Below, in pieces: positions 35,201 through 46,818 of a stretch of 64,000 nucleotides of DNA (the first letter of the stretch is position 1; every line of letters begins with the position of its first letter). The stretch covers positions 1,608,606-1,672,605 of the forward strand of contig MU271144.1 in assembly GCA_021432605.1 (NCBI GenBank), in the 5' to 3' direction. The stretch is from Coniochaeta sp. PMI_546 (taxonomy: Eukaryota > Ascomycota > Sordariomycetes > Coniochaetales > Coniochaetaceae). The notes below the pieces were generated by a model that was given only the letters and a program-made list of their open reading frames with translations, was not told the origin of the DNA and made no database searches. Made by a program: the position numbers and the translations under genes.

Positions 35201-38200
35201 GACCAATTATCTACGGGAAGCTTCATGCCAAGGGCTCAACCCCCGGACGAGCCTTGAATCGCGGCTGGACCAATACGCCGGCCAGTAAACTAACGGGAAT
35301 GTCGGTCGAACATACAGCCAACTTCAACGACTTGTCATGAGGCTTGCACGTTAGCATCACACCTAACTGCATGTCTTACCATGCATTGTGCGTGTGTGTT
35401 TCTGGTTTCGCTCCAACGTCAGCTTGTCTCACACGAGAATTTGACATCTTGCCGTCAGTATCTACGACAAACTCACTCACTTGGAATGTAAAAAGCCCAA
35501 GCGCAGTCACACAGACTACGCCACCACATTGGAGTTCCTGGAAGTGCTATAGGGTGCCGACAGTCGAAACCAATAATTGCCGGGTTTACCGTGATTGAGA
35601 TTTTGCCATAGCATCTTTGCGGCAAAGCCTGGGTGCCAACAGCATCACCCTCTCCCACAGATCTGACTAGTCGGATATTTCTCCATGTGGCACAGGAGGA
35701 GCTGCCAGGGACTTGTTGATGGCTGCCCACCGCCAGAAAGGCGGCCGCAGATTCCATCTATCTGCGACAGTCACAGGACGCTCTGTTTCGCTCACAGCCA
35801 GGTTTCGGACCATACAAAGATTATGTGCAGGCGGGCTCAAGCAAACTTACAACTGCCAACTGCCGTGCTCGTATGGTACCTTACCTTGGCGAAAATAAAA
35901 CAGCACAGAACGAGGCTTGGGGGGAAATGCGAACTGTGCCTCTGCTTCTAAATCGACTCTAAACCTCCGAGCCAACCTAAGCATGCTGTCAAATCCACTT
36001 GAGTCAGCCGTCGTCAAGTTGACCTCACGACATTCAAGACGTCGGAGGACCACGCTAAGGAACTCAACTACGTAACCATGTTGAAGAGTTAGAACGATCA
36101 TGGTCGAGACAACTTGAACTGGCCTGACCTATCCAATACCTCTGTGCCCTTGAAGAGGACCTGATCAGGCCAGCTCGAATCAGTGTTCAAGTCGGACAAC
36201 ATCGCCGCCCATGTCAACTTCTAGTAAAGGTATTCTGGCTTGCTTTCTGTTAAAGGGTTGCATCTCGTCCACTAAATCATGAGCCAGGTCAACTTTCACT
36301 CTGAGCAAATAGCTGATGGTCGGTCCAACTCCCTTCCCCATTTGACACTGGAGGCTACCGTATGGTCAGGTCAACTTTCAGGATTGGGGCAGCTTACTAG
36401 TCAGGCTAGTGTATAGTGTAGTACCTTTCTCGACAGGGGTAGTGATCAAAGCAAGTCGAGAGTGCCTGGCTAACCACAAAAAGCTTAGCACGGTGTCCTC
36501 GGTACCAAGTTTCACGGCAGTGTGCACACGTGTACACGTGTAGAAGTTGAGGAAAATCTCCGGAGGGTGTGGGGGTTTCACCACTTCACCTCTCCGCCAT
36601 TGTGTCTGCTTATTCCGGCTTGCCGAACGGAGCAACGCGGGTCCGGACCTCATACCACCGCAGAGGTGAAATGCAAGTCAACCTGTGGACTTCTTCGGAT
36701 ATGAGAGTGGCACTTCGTTCGATATTGGCAGGCTACGGTATGGTGAACACAACTCTTTGGGCAGCATTCCGATCTTTGTGGGCCCGTCAATCGTCATATC
36801 AGAAGTCCTCTCAAGGGGCCGAAGCCGTCCGCTTGGTCCTCCTCAGTTTGTGATATCTTTGCGACTTTCCGTGGGTCCAATTTCCTTCCAGAAGACCTTT
36901 TCACGAGAAGGTGTCCATCACCGTGTGATATATCCCCATCGCGCGGCAAGCGATGTGCCGTCGGACCCTTTGCTCAGTGTTCCCTTGCTAGCTCCGGGTT
37001 CGAGGAGCGGAGTCTTAAGGACCGCCGTTATAGACGATCCCGTCTGCACGCAAGTGCGTGCAGATTACAGACTACACCCGCAGTGGACCTTGTTGGAGTG
37101 CACGACATCTCATGACAGTTACAGCCCTGGCGGGTACCTTGCTTCAATGAGACGCTGGCCGGGAATGGATTCTACGTCTGACCCCCACCCATCTTTTGGT
37201 TGGTGCGGTGCTCTCATTTCAAGTGCGATGGTATCTCACATTCTCTCGCATTCGGAGCGGCACGGGGAAACGAGGAAGTCTTGGGGGGTCACGAAAGACA
37301 CTGTTGGATTTAACCGTTGAAAACTGAACTTCGGGTCCGAAAGAGCAAGGGTTCGAGGGTGGTATCCTCGGTTGACGTTCCGAAGTTCTCGACGACTTCA
37401 ACCTGGTTTGGACATCACATGATATCAGACGACATGGCTTTGGTTGTGGCACAGCGTCTTCCGATGTCCTCCTCAGTCCATTTGGACCGGGAAAGTCATA
37501 CCACGAGAAACAAATCGCGGTGTGCCAAATTATACGGGCGAAGATCTATATGCCAGCTGTGGACGAAGATCATCGTGCCTCACCTCCGCAGACGTGGATC
37601 AGGTAATACCATCTGGCGAGTCCTTGCGCAATGTATCTTGAGAAACGATGGCGGTGTACTTCTTCACCGCGGAGTCATTCCTGTTGAAGACATATGTTCT
37701 GGTGTGTGAGGAGGGGAGTGGCCTCGCGTAATCGCGATCACCATCAAAGCCAAGTGAAAGAGCTATCGTTCTGGTATCGGTTCCACCATGGCCTCATGTC
37801 GTGCTCGCCTCGGGGGCGATCACTCGTCACTACCGCAGTGCTGTGCCGCACTCCGGACGGGTAACAACATGTCCACAAAATCTCCGAGTTTGTCAGTGTC
37901 AAATCTTAAGGTTATATTTAGTGTCGTGTTCGCCAAGGTGTCATTTCTCAGCGGTGTATCACGGCAAGTCTTGGAGATAGGCTTCAAGACTTCCCGAGTC
38001 TAAGCCTCTCTTGTCGATGCCAGGGCTCACTTCGTCATCTCTCAGAACGGACCAGATTACAGCAATCTACGAGGATCACATCATACCGTCTAACCTCAAT
38101 GTAGAGAGTACGAACGAGCCGGACATACTGTAACTCAGGTAGGGTTTCCGCATACCCGGAGTCTTCCCCGTTTCTGGTAATGATCGAGGGTGATGCCGCA

Positions 38201-39378
38201 ACTCATGGCACTAGGAGACGTCACTTGACTCTGAGCCTAGTAAAATCGCGGTCTAAAGAAGTGGCGTTATCTGCTAGGCCTTCTACCGAACGAGAAATGG
38301 TCATCTGATAAGACACCTGGCAGCGTTTGTTAACAGCCTCTGTTACGGTTCTATTGTGTGGCCGCAAGCAAGAAGCGAGAGCATCGTCCCTCAACCAGAT
38401 GCATTGTCGATGGTGCAAATTTCGAGTGGTCAGGGATGATGCGCGGGATTGCTTTCTCCTCGCCGTATATTCTGCTGTGTCAGGCACACAACATGCATTC
38501 ATTGGAGGATCAAGGGTCATACCAGTTTGAAGCATCATCATGTCTGATCGATATACCATTGAAAACGACCACACATGTGCAAGATTCTCTATTGTACAAG
38601 CTCGGGAAGAGAAGATACGACTCTGGGTATGCGAGAAAATGACAATCGACACTGCCTTCGCAGCCCTATCTTCGCGTCTTCACTGCGATTTCAGTCCTGG
38701 CAATGGCATTTAAAGAACTGGGATGCTCGGTTCAGCATATCATTGGCTTCACTGCAAAACTAGCTTTGGGGCAGCTCACTCGCTTGGTCGCCCGAGTGTC
38801 CACACCTGATACACTTGGCTAAGAATAAGTCAAGGGGCAGAGACCTCACGTATAATTCAGGACTACGTAAACCTTATGGCTATTCTAGTCTACCCCAGAA
38901 GGGAAGCAACCACTGCTCTCTCCTATCTCCCACAACGTCATGCGCCAGTCGAAGCCCACTAATAAAGGGGCTTGCTTCCGGCTTCACAATATATGCTCCC
39001 TGAACATCCAAACAAGGGTACACACTCGCTCCTCGTGCGGACTTACGTCCATGTTCGATCGCTCATGTCCCCTCAAACACGCTGAAGCACACCTGCCAAT
39101 GCTAGCCGCCCCTTATGCTCGCGTCCATAGCCTATCCCACAATCGATCCTGAGACCAAGCTGTGTTACACATGATTACTCCCAGCCTTGCCAAGGAGGCT
39201 GCCACCAATATCAGTACACCCGTGTCTCGGGCATCATGCCTATGTACACACAGATGGACACGCCGCCAACAAAGGAAAAGCGACGCAAGACGATAAATGC
39301 ATAGCAAAGAAAGTACGCCACCGATGGATGGTACACTGTTGTACAGTACCTTCTCAAGCCTGTATTTACGAAACCCTT
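29228..39378. other. About 10 kb without a supportable gene
   Basis: This covers the promoter of the 27.9-29.2 kb gene at the left and the 3' region of the sirtuin gene at the right. Between them I find no frame with a recognisable motif, no convincing exon chain, no terminal repeats and no transposase or polymerase motif. Frames longer than 100 codons (for example 33234-33839 plus, 33143-33535 minus, 36685-37320 plus, 37317-37709 plus, 38221-38652 minus) are unfamiliar. Those checked (36685 plus, the 31050 minus frame) begin at a non-ATG codon. Composition is mixed rather than AT-rich, so heavy repeat-induced point mutation is not obvious. It may hold old gene relics, a long non-coding RNA, or simply neutral DNA. 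Confidence 0.5.
36526..36541. promoter_or_regulatory. 16-bp perfect palindrome with two E-boxes
   Basis: ACACGTGTACACGTGT is its own reverse complement and contains two CACGTG E-box cores, a class bound by bHLH factors. It lies inside the gene-poor interval, about 150 bp upstream of an open frame at 36685-37320. Whether it is used is unknown. Confidence 0.35.
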
Positions 39379-41296
39379 TCACTCGTTCAGTGGCTGCATG
39401 CGCCGGGGAGACGACAAACCCTCCGGCGGCTGTGGAACGACTTGGTAAGTGAACTCGGCGCACTCCTCCTGGGACGGCCGAAGGCTCGGCAAGCTTCGTA
39501 AGTTGATGTTCTCCTTTAGCGACCTGTCATCCTCCTTGATCTTCTTCTTGTCCGCAGTCGCGACGTTTTTAGTTGCCTTGAACGCTCCCGTGAGACTGTT
39601 AACCTTCGGTTTCGGCTTTGGCTGGTCTCGAGATGACTTTAGAGGCTTACGGGCCTTGGTAGTCTTCGTAGTAGTAGCCTTCGGAGGTGGAGACTCCTTT
39701 GCAACGCTTCCGTTGCCAAATACCAGCTTGCTCTGCTTGGTCTTGCCAGAGGCCTTGGCGGGCATCGGGCTCCTGTGCCTGGGACTAGCGCTAGGGGTAG
39801 GCATCCCGCCTTCCTGGATTTGCTCGACTGTCTTTGACCTGGCCATAGAAGGCGTCTGAAGCTCGGAACTCGACTCCTCTGCCTCGGGTGTGATCGTCTT
39901 CCTCTTCCGCTCGATCTCCACCTCTAACGTCCCCCTCTTCACCCGTTCCACGTACTCCTCGTCCGTTAAACTGTACGCACCACGATCTCCTATATCCTGC
40001 TCGTCCCAATGCGGCAAGTTGGTGAGTTGTGCCACGTCGTCGCTCTTGCCCTTGACGACTAAATCCCAACAATCCTTCAGATCTGGGCCTTGAGGCTCCG
40101 GTTCAAGGTTGATCCACGCCGTAAATCCATCTCTGCGACTCCGGGTGACCTGGCACATCTCCTTGACGATCCTTCGTACGCCGGGGATCTTGAGGGTTGT
40201 ACCGACCACAATCACCGCATCCGGAACTCTCCGCAGGTCAGCCTGAGAGACATTGCCGATGGCGTCCTGGTCCGGGTTGTGCTCGTTGTACAGCACGATC
40301 CGGGGTCGTAGCTTGCCCACCCCATGACTCCGCTTTCCAGCAAACGTGATTCGTACTTCTTCCTGCTCCAGACATGCCTTACAAGGCGGGGGTTCGGGTC
40401 CAGCGAAGAGGGAGGGATCAAACTTTTCCAGGGCGCCGCATTTTGAACACACCATCTTGTCGAGGCCTCCGTGGAGCTGGATAGATTTCGGCCATGGCCC
40501 TTTGTTATTCAGTGGTACAGTGGTTGCCAGAGGGGGCATGTTAGTATCGATGCAGTCGATGTTTTGAGTGTAGAGTCGCAGCAAGCGTCCTTCTTCGGCG
40601 ATGGAGGCCAGCAGATGGTGGAACGGACTGGGTTTGGCTTCCGAAATCTGCTCGGACATGCGCCGGACCATGTCATGAAAGGACGAGGTTGAAGAGTCGT
40701 GCTTGTACACTGAGGCATCGAACAAGTGCTTTCCTGAGCCCTTAATCTTGTGCTCGCCGGGCAAGGTCTTGAAAAGACCGGTGCTGGATCGAAAATCGGG
40801 TACTGTGACGCTGTTAGCAGACCGCCGGGGTTTTGACATGTAATCGCACAGGATACGTACTGCCTGCTGAGACGGAGATTCCTGCGCCGGCAATGACGAC
40901 GATCTTTTTCTTCTTGCGCAAGGCGCGCAGCAGCCGGTCCAAGTCTGCCTCACTATCCTCCGTAAGATTTTGCAGATCGACGTACTCGGTAGTCCTCTCT
41001 TTTTTAGCGGTAACTTTGCGACGTTTGGCTGGCGGAGGGCCGTCTGTTCTCACGGATATCTCCTCGGTGGTCTCAGACTTCATAGGCGATGCGCTACCAG
41101 AGGGAGCGGCGCTAGAACTCGGCGACGGGTATCTCCTGTAGGCATCCATGGCTCGGTGTCGCGATTGGACCGGCGGTGGTGACGGCGACTTGGACAGAAC
41201 TGACAGAGGTGACGAGGAGAGCGGTGTTGAGATCTCTGACAGCGGCGAGGACGGAAGGGATGACGGCCGTGGTATAGGTATGACTGCGTCTTCCAT
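39379..41296 (-). CDS. Hst3/Hst4-type NAD+-dependent histone deacetylase (sirtuin)
   Basis: Sirtuins remove acyl groups from lysine using NAD+; Hst3/Hst4 act in the nucleus on H3K56ac and in silencing. Exons 41296..40861 and 40802..39379; 619 residues. The Rossmann core begins at KKKIVVIAGAGISVSAG (GAGIS about 137-141), continues IPDFRSSTGLF across the intron, then LYTQNIDCID (about 222-231) and QLHGG with catalytic His about 256. Zinc ligands are CSKC (about 264-267) and CKAC (about 286-289). PRIVLYNEHNPD, VIVVGTTLKIPGVRRIVKEM and AWINLEP complete the fold. The EHNPD segment and GTTLKIPG favour the Hst3/4 branch over Sir2/Hst2. The first 120 residues are Ser/Pro-rich with a basic PPAKRRKVTAKKE likely nuclear signal; the C-terminal 200 residues are disordered and Lys-rich. 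It is head to head with MED16. Confidence 0.93.
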
Positions 41297-42446
41297 GGTC
41301 CGGCGACTGAATTGTTCGACCGAGAATGAAAGGATGCGAGAAGAAGGGAGGTGCAAGATTCGTGGCTGGATTGTGGGAAGGCCGAGTCGAGGGCGAGGTG
41401 GAAGGAGGTTTAGGTTCGTCGCGCCTTATTATATCATGGCTGAGCGTTTTGTTCAAAACCTAGCAAGGCGAAGCTTGGAGAACCGAGGGTGTATCTTCCA
41501 CAAGCGCTCGATACTGACTGTGTGGGAGCATTGACGTGGTGAAGGTGGGTTGAGACTTTGTTTATTGTTCGAGGTTACGGTGAAGCAGGAGTTGGCCGCT
41601 TTCTCTCGTCACTTTTGCCTGACAAGGGGCAGATCGCAGATCTGTTTGGGGCAGCCGCAGTCCGATTCTCGTTAGTGCGGTAACCCGCTGGTATATTACA
41701 CCGCAGTAGTGCCTCTTTCTTGCAGCCACACATGCCTTTGTTCTTACTTTGGGCTGAAGTAATTCTATGCCGAAAACCTTGAGTGGCTCAACGGCTGCCT
41801 CTGGAAACCATGTAGTCGGGAGAGACCGTATAATTGCACGTTGCTATTATCTCTATTGCCCATTGATGATGGCTTTTGTCATCAAGTTCAGGATATTGTC
41901 ATACATATACTGTGTACCTACCAGTACACGGTATGCACTCGAGGAGTCTCGGCTGGTTGCCTGTGCAACATCATTTAATGCCTTTACCCCTGCTTTGTCT
42001 CTGTCGGGCTAGCATGTACATTAATTAGGTAAGCTGCATACTTTGGAAGAGCGGTGCCCACTGCCGCTTACCCCAAAGTGGATCCAAGGTCAAGTAAAGG
42101 TAAGGTAGCCTCGTCCCTGGCGCTGTGTGTCTATATCTATATTTCGTATGCGTCCAGCCGGCTCTCAGCAGATCTGATGATACTCACATGACAGCCTCCT
42201 GTAAGTTCAACTTTGGTGACACGGCTCTATGTTAAGACGTACGCTTAACCTTGTGTATCAACCCCCGCTCGGTCCAAATCTTGTTCTTCCTCCTCTGATC
42301 TACCTTCCTTCTCCGACAATTACCATGTCCAGTTCCCATGGACAACATTGGCAAGCAGATATAGCCCTCGTTTGCTCCGTCTGCGGAGCTTGACTTATAT
42401 AAACTTTTTTGGTTGAAGTAACGACGTCTGGAGCTTGATTTGAGCC
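41297..42446. promoter_or_regulatory. Divergent promoter region sirtuin / MED16
   Basis: About 1.15 kb between two start codons, holding both promoters. CT-rich leader sequence precedes the MED16 start (42270-42330). Only short unsupported frames occur; no repeat or RNA gene is seen. Confidence 0.45.
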
Positions 42447-45400
42447 ATGGGAACTAATGGGCACACCCACGGCATGTCCATGGGCCTCGACTCGGCTATG
42501 GACGTCGATGGGTTGGATCTGAGCGTTGGGAATGCTCTCAACGCTATGGAGAATCAGATGCCTCTGGACGTGGATTTATTTGGCGATCCGCTACATGTGC
42601 AGGAGATGCCTTCGACCACGGCAAGCAAACAGTTGCAGCAGCGCCTCGATGAGTTGCGGAGCCGTGGATGCTGCCAGTATGTCTTCTCCCCCAATCCCGC
42701 TTGCAATAGCAGTTGACTGATTGATTGCTTGTGCTTTCGAAAGAGGTATTGCATGGTCAAAGCAGGGAACCATTGCGTCAATAACACAAGGTGGTCGGTC
42801 AATCGACCTTCGCTTCATCCGCTGCCACCCGGACAATGGCTCGTGGCAACTGAGTCAGCCTACCCCCTGGAATTTCGGAGGTGTTTTGCCCGGCTGTCCG
42901 ATCGTTCACCTTGCATGGGCTGGTCAGTCTAGTCCTGAGCTGGCTATCATCGACTTCGTCGGTCGCGTCTCCATCTGGTCCTTCTCTATTACCCTCAATC
43001 GGCCTTACCCCGTTCGGAAATGGGACCAAGATTCGGCCGATGACCTCCAGGCGGTCGTCGGCTGTTACTGGCTACCACTGGCCTCACCAAGCAGACAGGT
43101 ACCTCAGGCCTTACTTGATCTGCAACAGTAGTATTCGTTCTAATCGATAGACAGCAATACCATGTCATGTACGGTCCCGCTGTCCGCGAAGGGAGCACGT
43201 ACAAGTACGAGAACTCGATAGTCCCGGGGTTTCCACCTTGGCACCCGAACCCGGGCAAAAGCGCTCTGTTATGTGTGACAACCAGCGGTGTACTGAAGCT
43301 TTTCTACTCACAGAACAACAACAAGCATGAAGAAACTACGGTCGAGCTGGAGAATGTCAACTCCTCCGAGGATCGCATCACTCATGCTTCGCTGACTTCA
43401 GACAGGAGTAAGTACGACGTCCGGTCGCGCCCTGTTTCTGTCGATTCTAACTTCTTTAGGTTCGCTTCTCATCGCCCTTGCGACCGATTCGAAGCAGCTC
43501 AAGGTCGTGCGGGTTCAGATCCAATGGAGCCAGCAGCAAGCTGGCGACAAACAGGTTCCTCCTCACAGCCAAACTTTGACACCCATTATGAAGGTGAAGC
43601 ATGTGGCCATGACTAGCTGGTTCGAGTATGGCTCGAGCGAATCTCGTTTCGATACCTCCATGGCACAACTCTCCCATATCGAAGTCCTTCCACAAGCTCT
43701 CGAAGGCCCGCCTACTCCTAACGCGACCTGGTCGCCGGCTGTAATTCTTACCGTGCGATCCTATGTAGCGGTTGACAACACTCCTTACAACCAAGAACAA
43801 CAGAGTATTATCGACCGTTGGGAGTTGCAAGATCGGTCGGAGAAGCTGCACTCGATGTTCGAGCAGTTGGGCATGGGATCGGGCAACTCGCTACCGACAG
43901 CAACTCGATTGCGCAAACTCGAACCGATCATAATATCGAAGATCATCATATCGGTCCATGTGATGCAACTGGGAAAAGTCATTTGTTTCGGCTTCAGCGA
44001 TGGCACAGTCCAGTACCGTGACCGGTATACCATGAATGAGATTTATAATGAACCAAGCACCGAGAGGATAATGAGTCCCATTCAAGTCGGATTCCAGTTT
44101 GCGGAAGAGAAGCCATGTAAGTTACCGTCGGTAGAGTATGCACGTGACATCACGACTAACCGTGTTGTAATAGGTCTTCAGATAGCCTTCTCGCCTACAA
44201 ACTGCTCCTTGGTGCAGGTCTGTGAGGACGAAAGCGTCCTATGGAACAGCATGCGGTTCCCGTCCGATGATGTGGCCTCGATAATGCAAGATAGTTAGTT
44301 TGGTCCTATCTAAAGTCCCATACGGTTGGTGGACTAACCCATTCAGGAGGCCAATACTCGGCCATAGTAGCCGCACTGAGCATTGCGATGTCTTCTGCGG
44401 CGATACAGACTACGAATTTCGACGATATCCTCGCTCTCGCTCGACCATTCGCAGAAAAACACGAGAGTACGTGTCCGTGGGTATTTCAGCGTGGGTATGG
44501 ACTAACACATGTTGGCAGGATTTTCCTACGAATGGATCATGGAGCTGGTCCGCATCCTTAAGGTGACCGTGGACTACTCGGAAGAGGCTCATCATGACTC
44601 TCTTGTCAGGAACAACAACCTGCAGCTCTGCCTGAGCATACTCAACCAGCTCGGCTTCAGAGGACAGTTTCGACCGAGAACATTCGGCGGCAAGTTTGCG
44701 GTGCTTGCACTAAGCATTAGGAACATTGTGATCCTGATTACCATTGCGAGTAACACACCTGTGACGCTGAAGCAGACTCTGAGCCCTCTTGACGAGCATG
44801 GTAAGCGACGAGAGCCCCCGGCTTCCTACAATAAATCACGGCAGCTGACAGAGGACACAGAGGTGGTAGATGCGCTCGCCGGCTGTGCGAAATGGTCGCT
44901 AGATTTGCTCTCCTGGCTGACCGACTGTCTCTTCAACCTGCTAGACGAGCCAGGCTTCACAGCCATCCTGAACAACCAGCGTCAGTTCGCCGACCTAACA
45001 CGCTACCTACAGACCAGAAACAACGTGGCCCTCCATCTGCTGCTCTGCTCTTCAACCCGCGGCTTCCTCCAAGCAGCCTGCAGACGCCTCATCCACCTCG
45101 ACTCGTTAAGCTCACGCGCCATGACCTTCTACGAAACCAAAGCAGCCGTACAGAACGCCAGCGACCCAGCCGGTGCGGCAAACCGGACGCCCCAACCCCT
45201 CTATAACGCCTACCAGAAGATGCAACGCTTCACATCCAGCAGTCTCGTCAAAGTAGCCGATATCGACAAGCTCCTCACCGCCCTCGGCCAGGAGATCAGG
45301 CAGGCATACCAAAACAGTCTACCCGGCCTCTCCGTCCAGGCCCGACAGCCCAACAACTCGCAAGCCGGCAACGCCCAACAGCAGAACGCGGCCAACGACC

Positions 45401-45876
45401 CGGCCGTGAAGCTCGCCCAGATGCACTGCGAGCTCGGCATGCTCCTCGCCACTGCCCCACCCCCAAGCTTCCAGGGCGTGCTCCTCAACTTCTTCAACAA
45501 GTACGTGCGCGCCTACCGCGCCCAGACGGACCCGGCCAAGCTCTTCTTCGCCGACTACTCCCTCCTCGAGGTGGAGGATGACGAGACCTCCCTCCGCCGC
45601 CGCAAGGCGAGCAAGCGCTACGTCGACGCCTTCACGCGCTGGGAGCTGAGCGCCGCCGACAGATTCACTCAGACCAACGGCGCCGACTCCGAGCCGGCGG
45701 TGACCGTCGAGAATCTAGACAACCAGCTACATTGGCGCCGCTGCGTCCGCTGCGCGGCCGTCATGGAGAACGTCTACGGCCACCGGCCGGGCTTCACCTT
45801 CGTCCTGGGCCAGCAGCGCAAGTGCGCCTGTGGCGGGTCTTGGGGCCTGCTGCACAAGGGCGCCATGGTTAGCTAG
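42447..45876 (+). CDS. MED16: Mediator tail subunit Med16 (Sin4)
   Basis: Med16/Sin4 is part of the Mediator tail module, which carries activator and repressor signals to RNA polymerase II. Exons: 42447..42676, 42744..43098, 43155..43407, 43460..44116, 44174..44293, 44347..44466, 44519..45876; 1030 residues. After an acidic N-terminus the family opening GIAWSKQGTIASIT, IDLRFIRCHPDNGSWQLS and PIVHLAWAG is clear, matching the WD40-like N-terminal half. The middle is rebuilt only by splicing (SSLLIALATDSKQLKVVRVQ; RGQYSAIVAALSIAMSS; RFSYEWIMELVRILKVTVDY). The C-terminal part is helical and ends with the Cys-containing signature WRRCVRCAAVMENVYG, then QRKCACGGSWGLLHKG. Two pairs of cysteines there could bind zinc. 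All six introns keep frame. The start is the first ATG (MGTNGHTHG). Confidence 0.93.
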
Positions 45877-46818
45877 GAGCTGACCTTGTTGAACGACGAA
45901 AAGGTGCGATTCGCTTCGAAGAAGAGCTTGATTTTCTTCGATTGGAGTGCTGGCTTTCACGAGCTCACCCGCCGGGCAGTCCTCGCTGGCAAATTTCCCC
46001 TTGGGGAGGTGCCGGCCCTGTGTTGACCGCGTGTTCTAGTACATCGGATATAGACTAGCGACGAGACGGGGAACTTGATGCACGGCTTGAGTTTAGAACA
46101 GTCCATAGTCTTAAAGTCTTGGATTTGGTACAAATGCACATTGTGTACGGGACTGGAATAGGTACAACTGTTGCTCACACATCACACAAGTAGACCTCAC
46201 AATCAGAGTCGATAGCAATTAGTGATGTCAAACCGCTTCTCGGCCGAAAGTCTTTAGCTACGAGGTCACCAACACTATATCTGCCAAATCATATACTGAT
46301 TTCGTCCATGGGGGAAAGGCCTCCCTGGCCTAGACACCGTTTTCCGTCATCAGACCATTCCATTCCTCATGCCATTTGTCGTCCAGCTCAGCTTCAAGAG
46401 CCGCACAGATATCTAAACCGACCATTTGCTGAGAGACCCTGCTTTTTGTTGTACCATCATCGCTCTACTGTTAAACACGTGTTGCAGTTGACCACTTCCA
46501 TCGGTGAGGTCTCTTCTGCTCAAACTCCCAAGGAGCATAACAGCCATGGAGGTGCTCTCCCACTTCGCTAAACATTCATTCAACTGCCCAAAAAAAAGAG
46601 AGGAAAAATCAAAGAAAAAGAATCCCTTCCTGTACCATGCAATTGCCGGGTATGTAGTTTATGGATTCCTTTCGTAAAGAAAGGAGAAAAGGAAGAAAAA
46701 ATCAACTCGCCGATGCCGCGATGCCGTGACGCCAAAGCAATGCAAAGTCAAATATGATTGCGACTAGAGCGGGGGAAAGCGAGGTGGGTATATCTCGGCG
46801 ACGAAGTGGAAGACCGCT
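45877..46818. other. Convergent intergenic region MED16 / CHD1
   Basis: About 940 bp between two stop codons, holding the 3' untranslated regions of both genes. Purine-rich runs (46590-46720) are probably 3' end signals of the CHD1 transcript read from the other strand. No gene is supported. Confidence 0.4.

Noticed and set aside
29228-39378. Transposon, LTR or virus-derived element in the gene-poor interval
   Set aside because: No terminal repeats, target-site duplications, or transposase, reverse-transcriptase, integrase or capsid motifs were seen.
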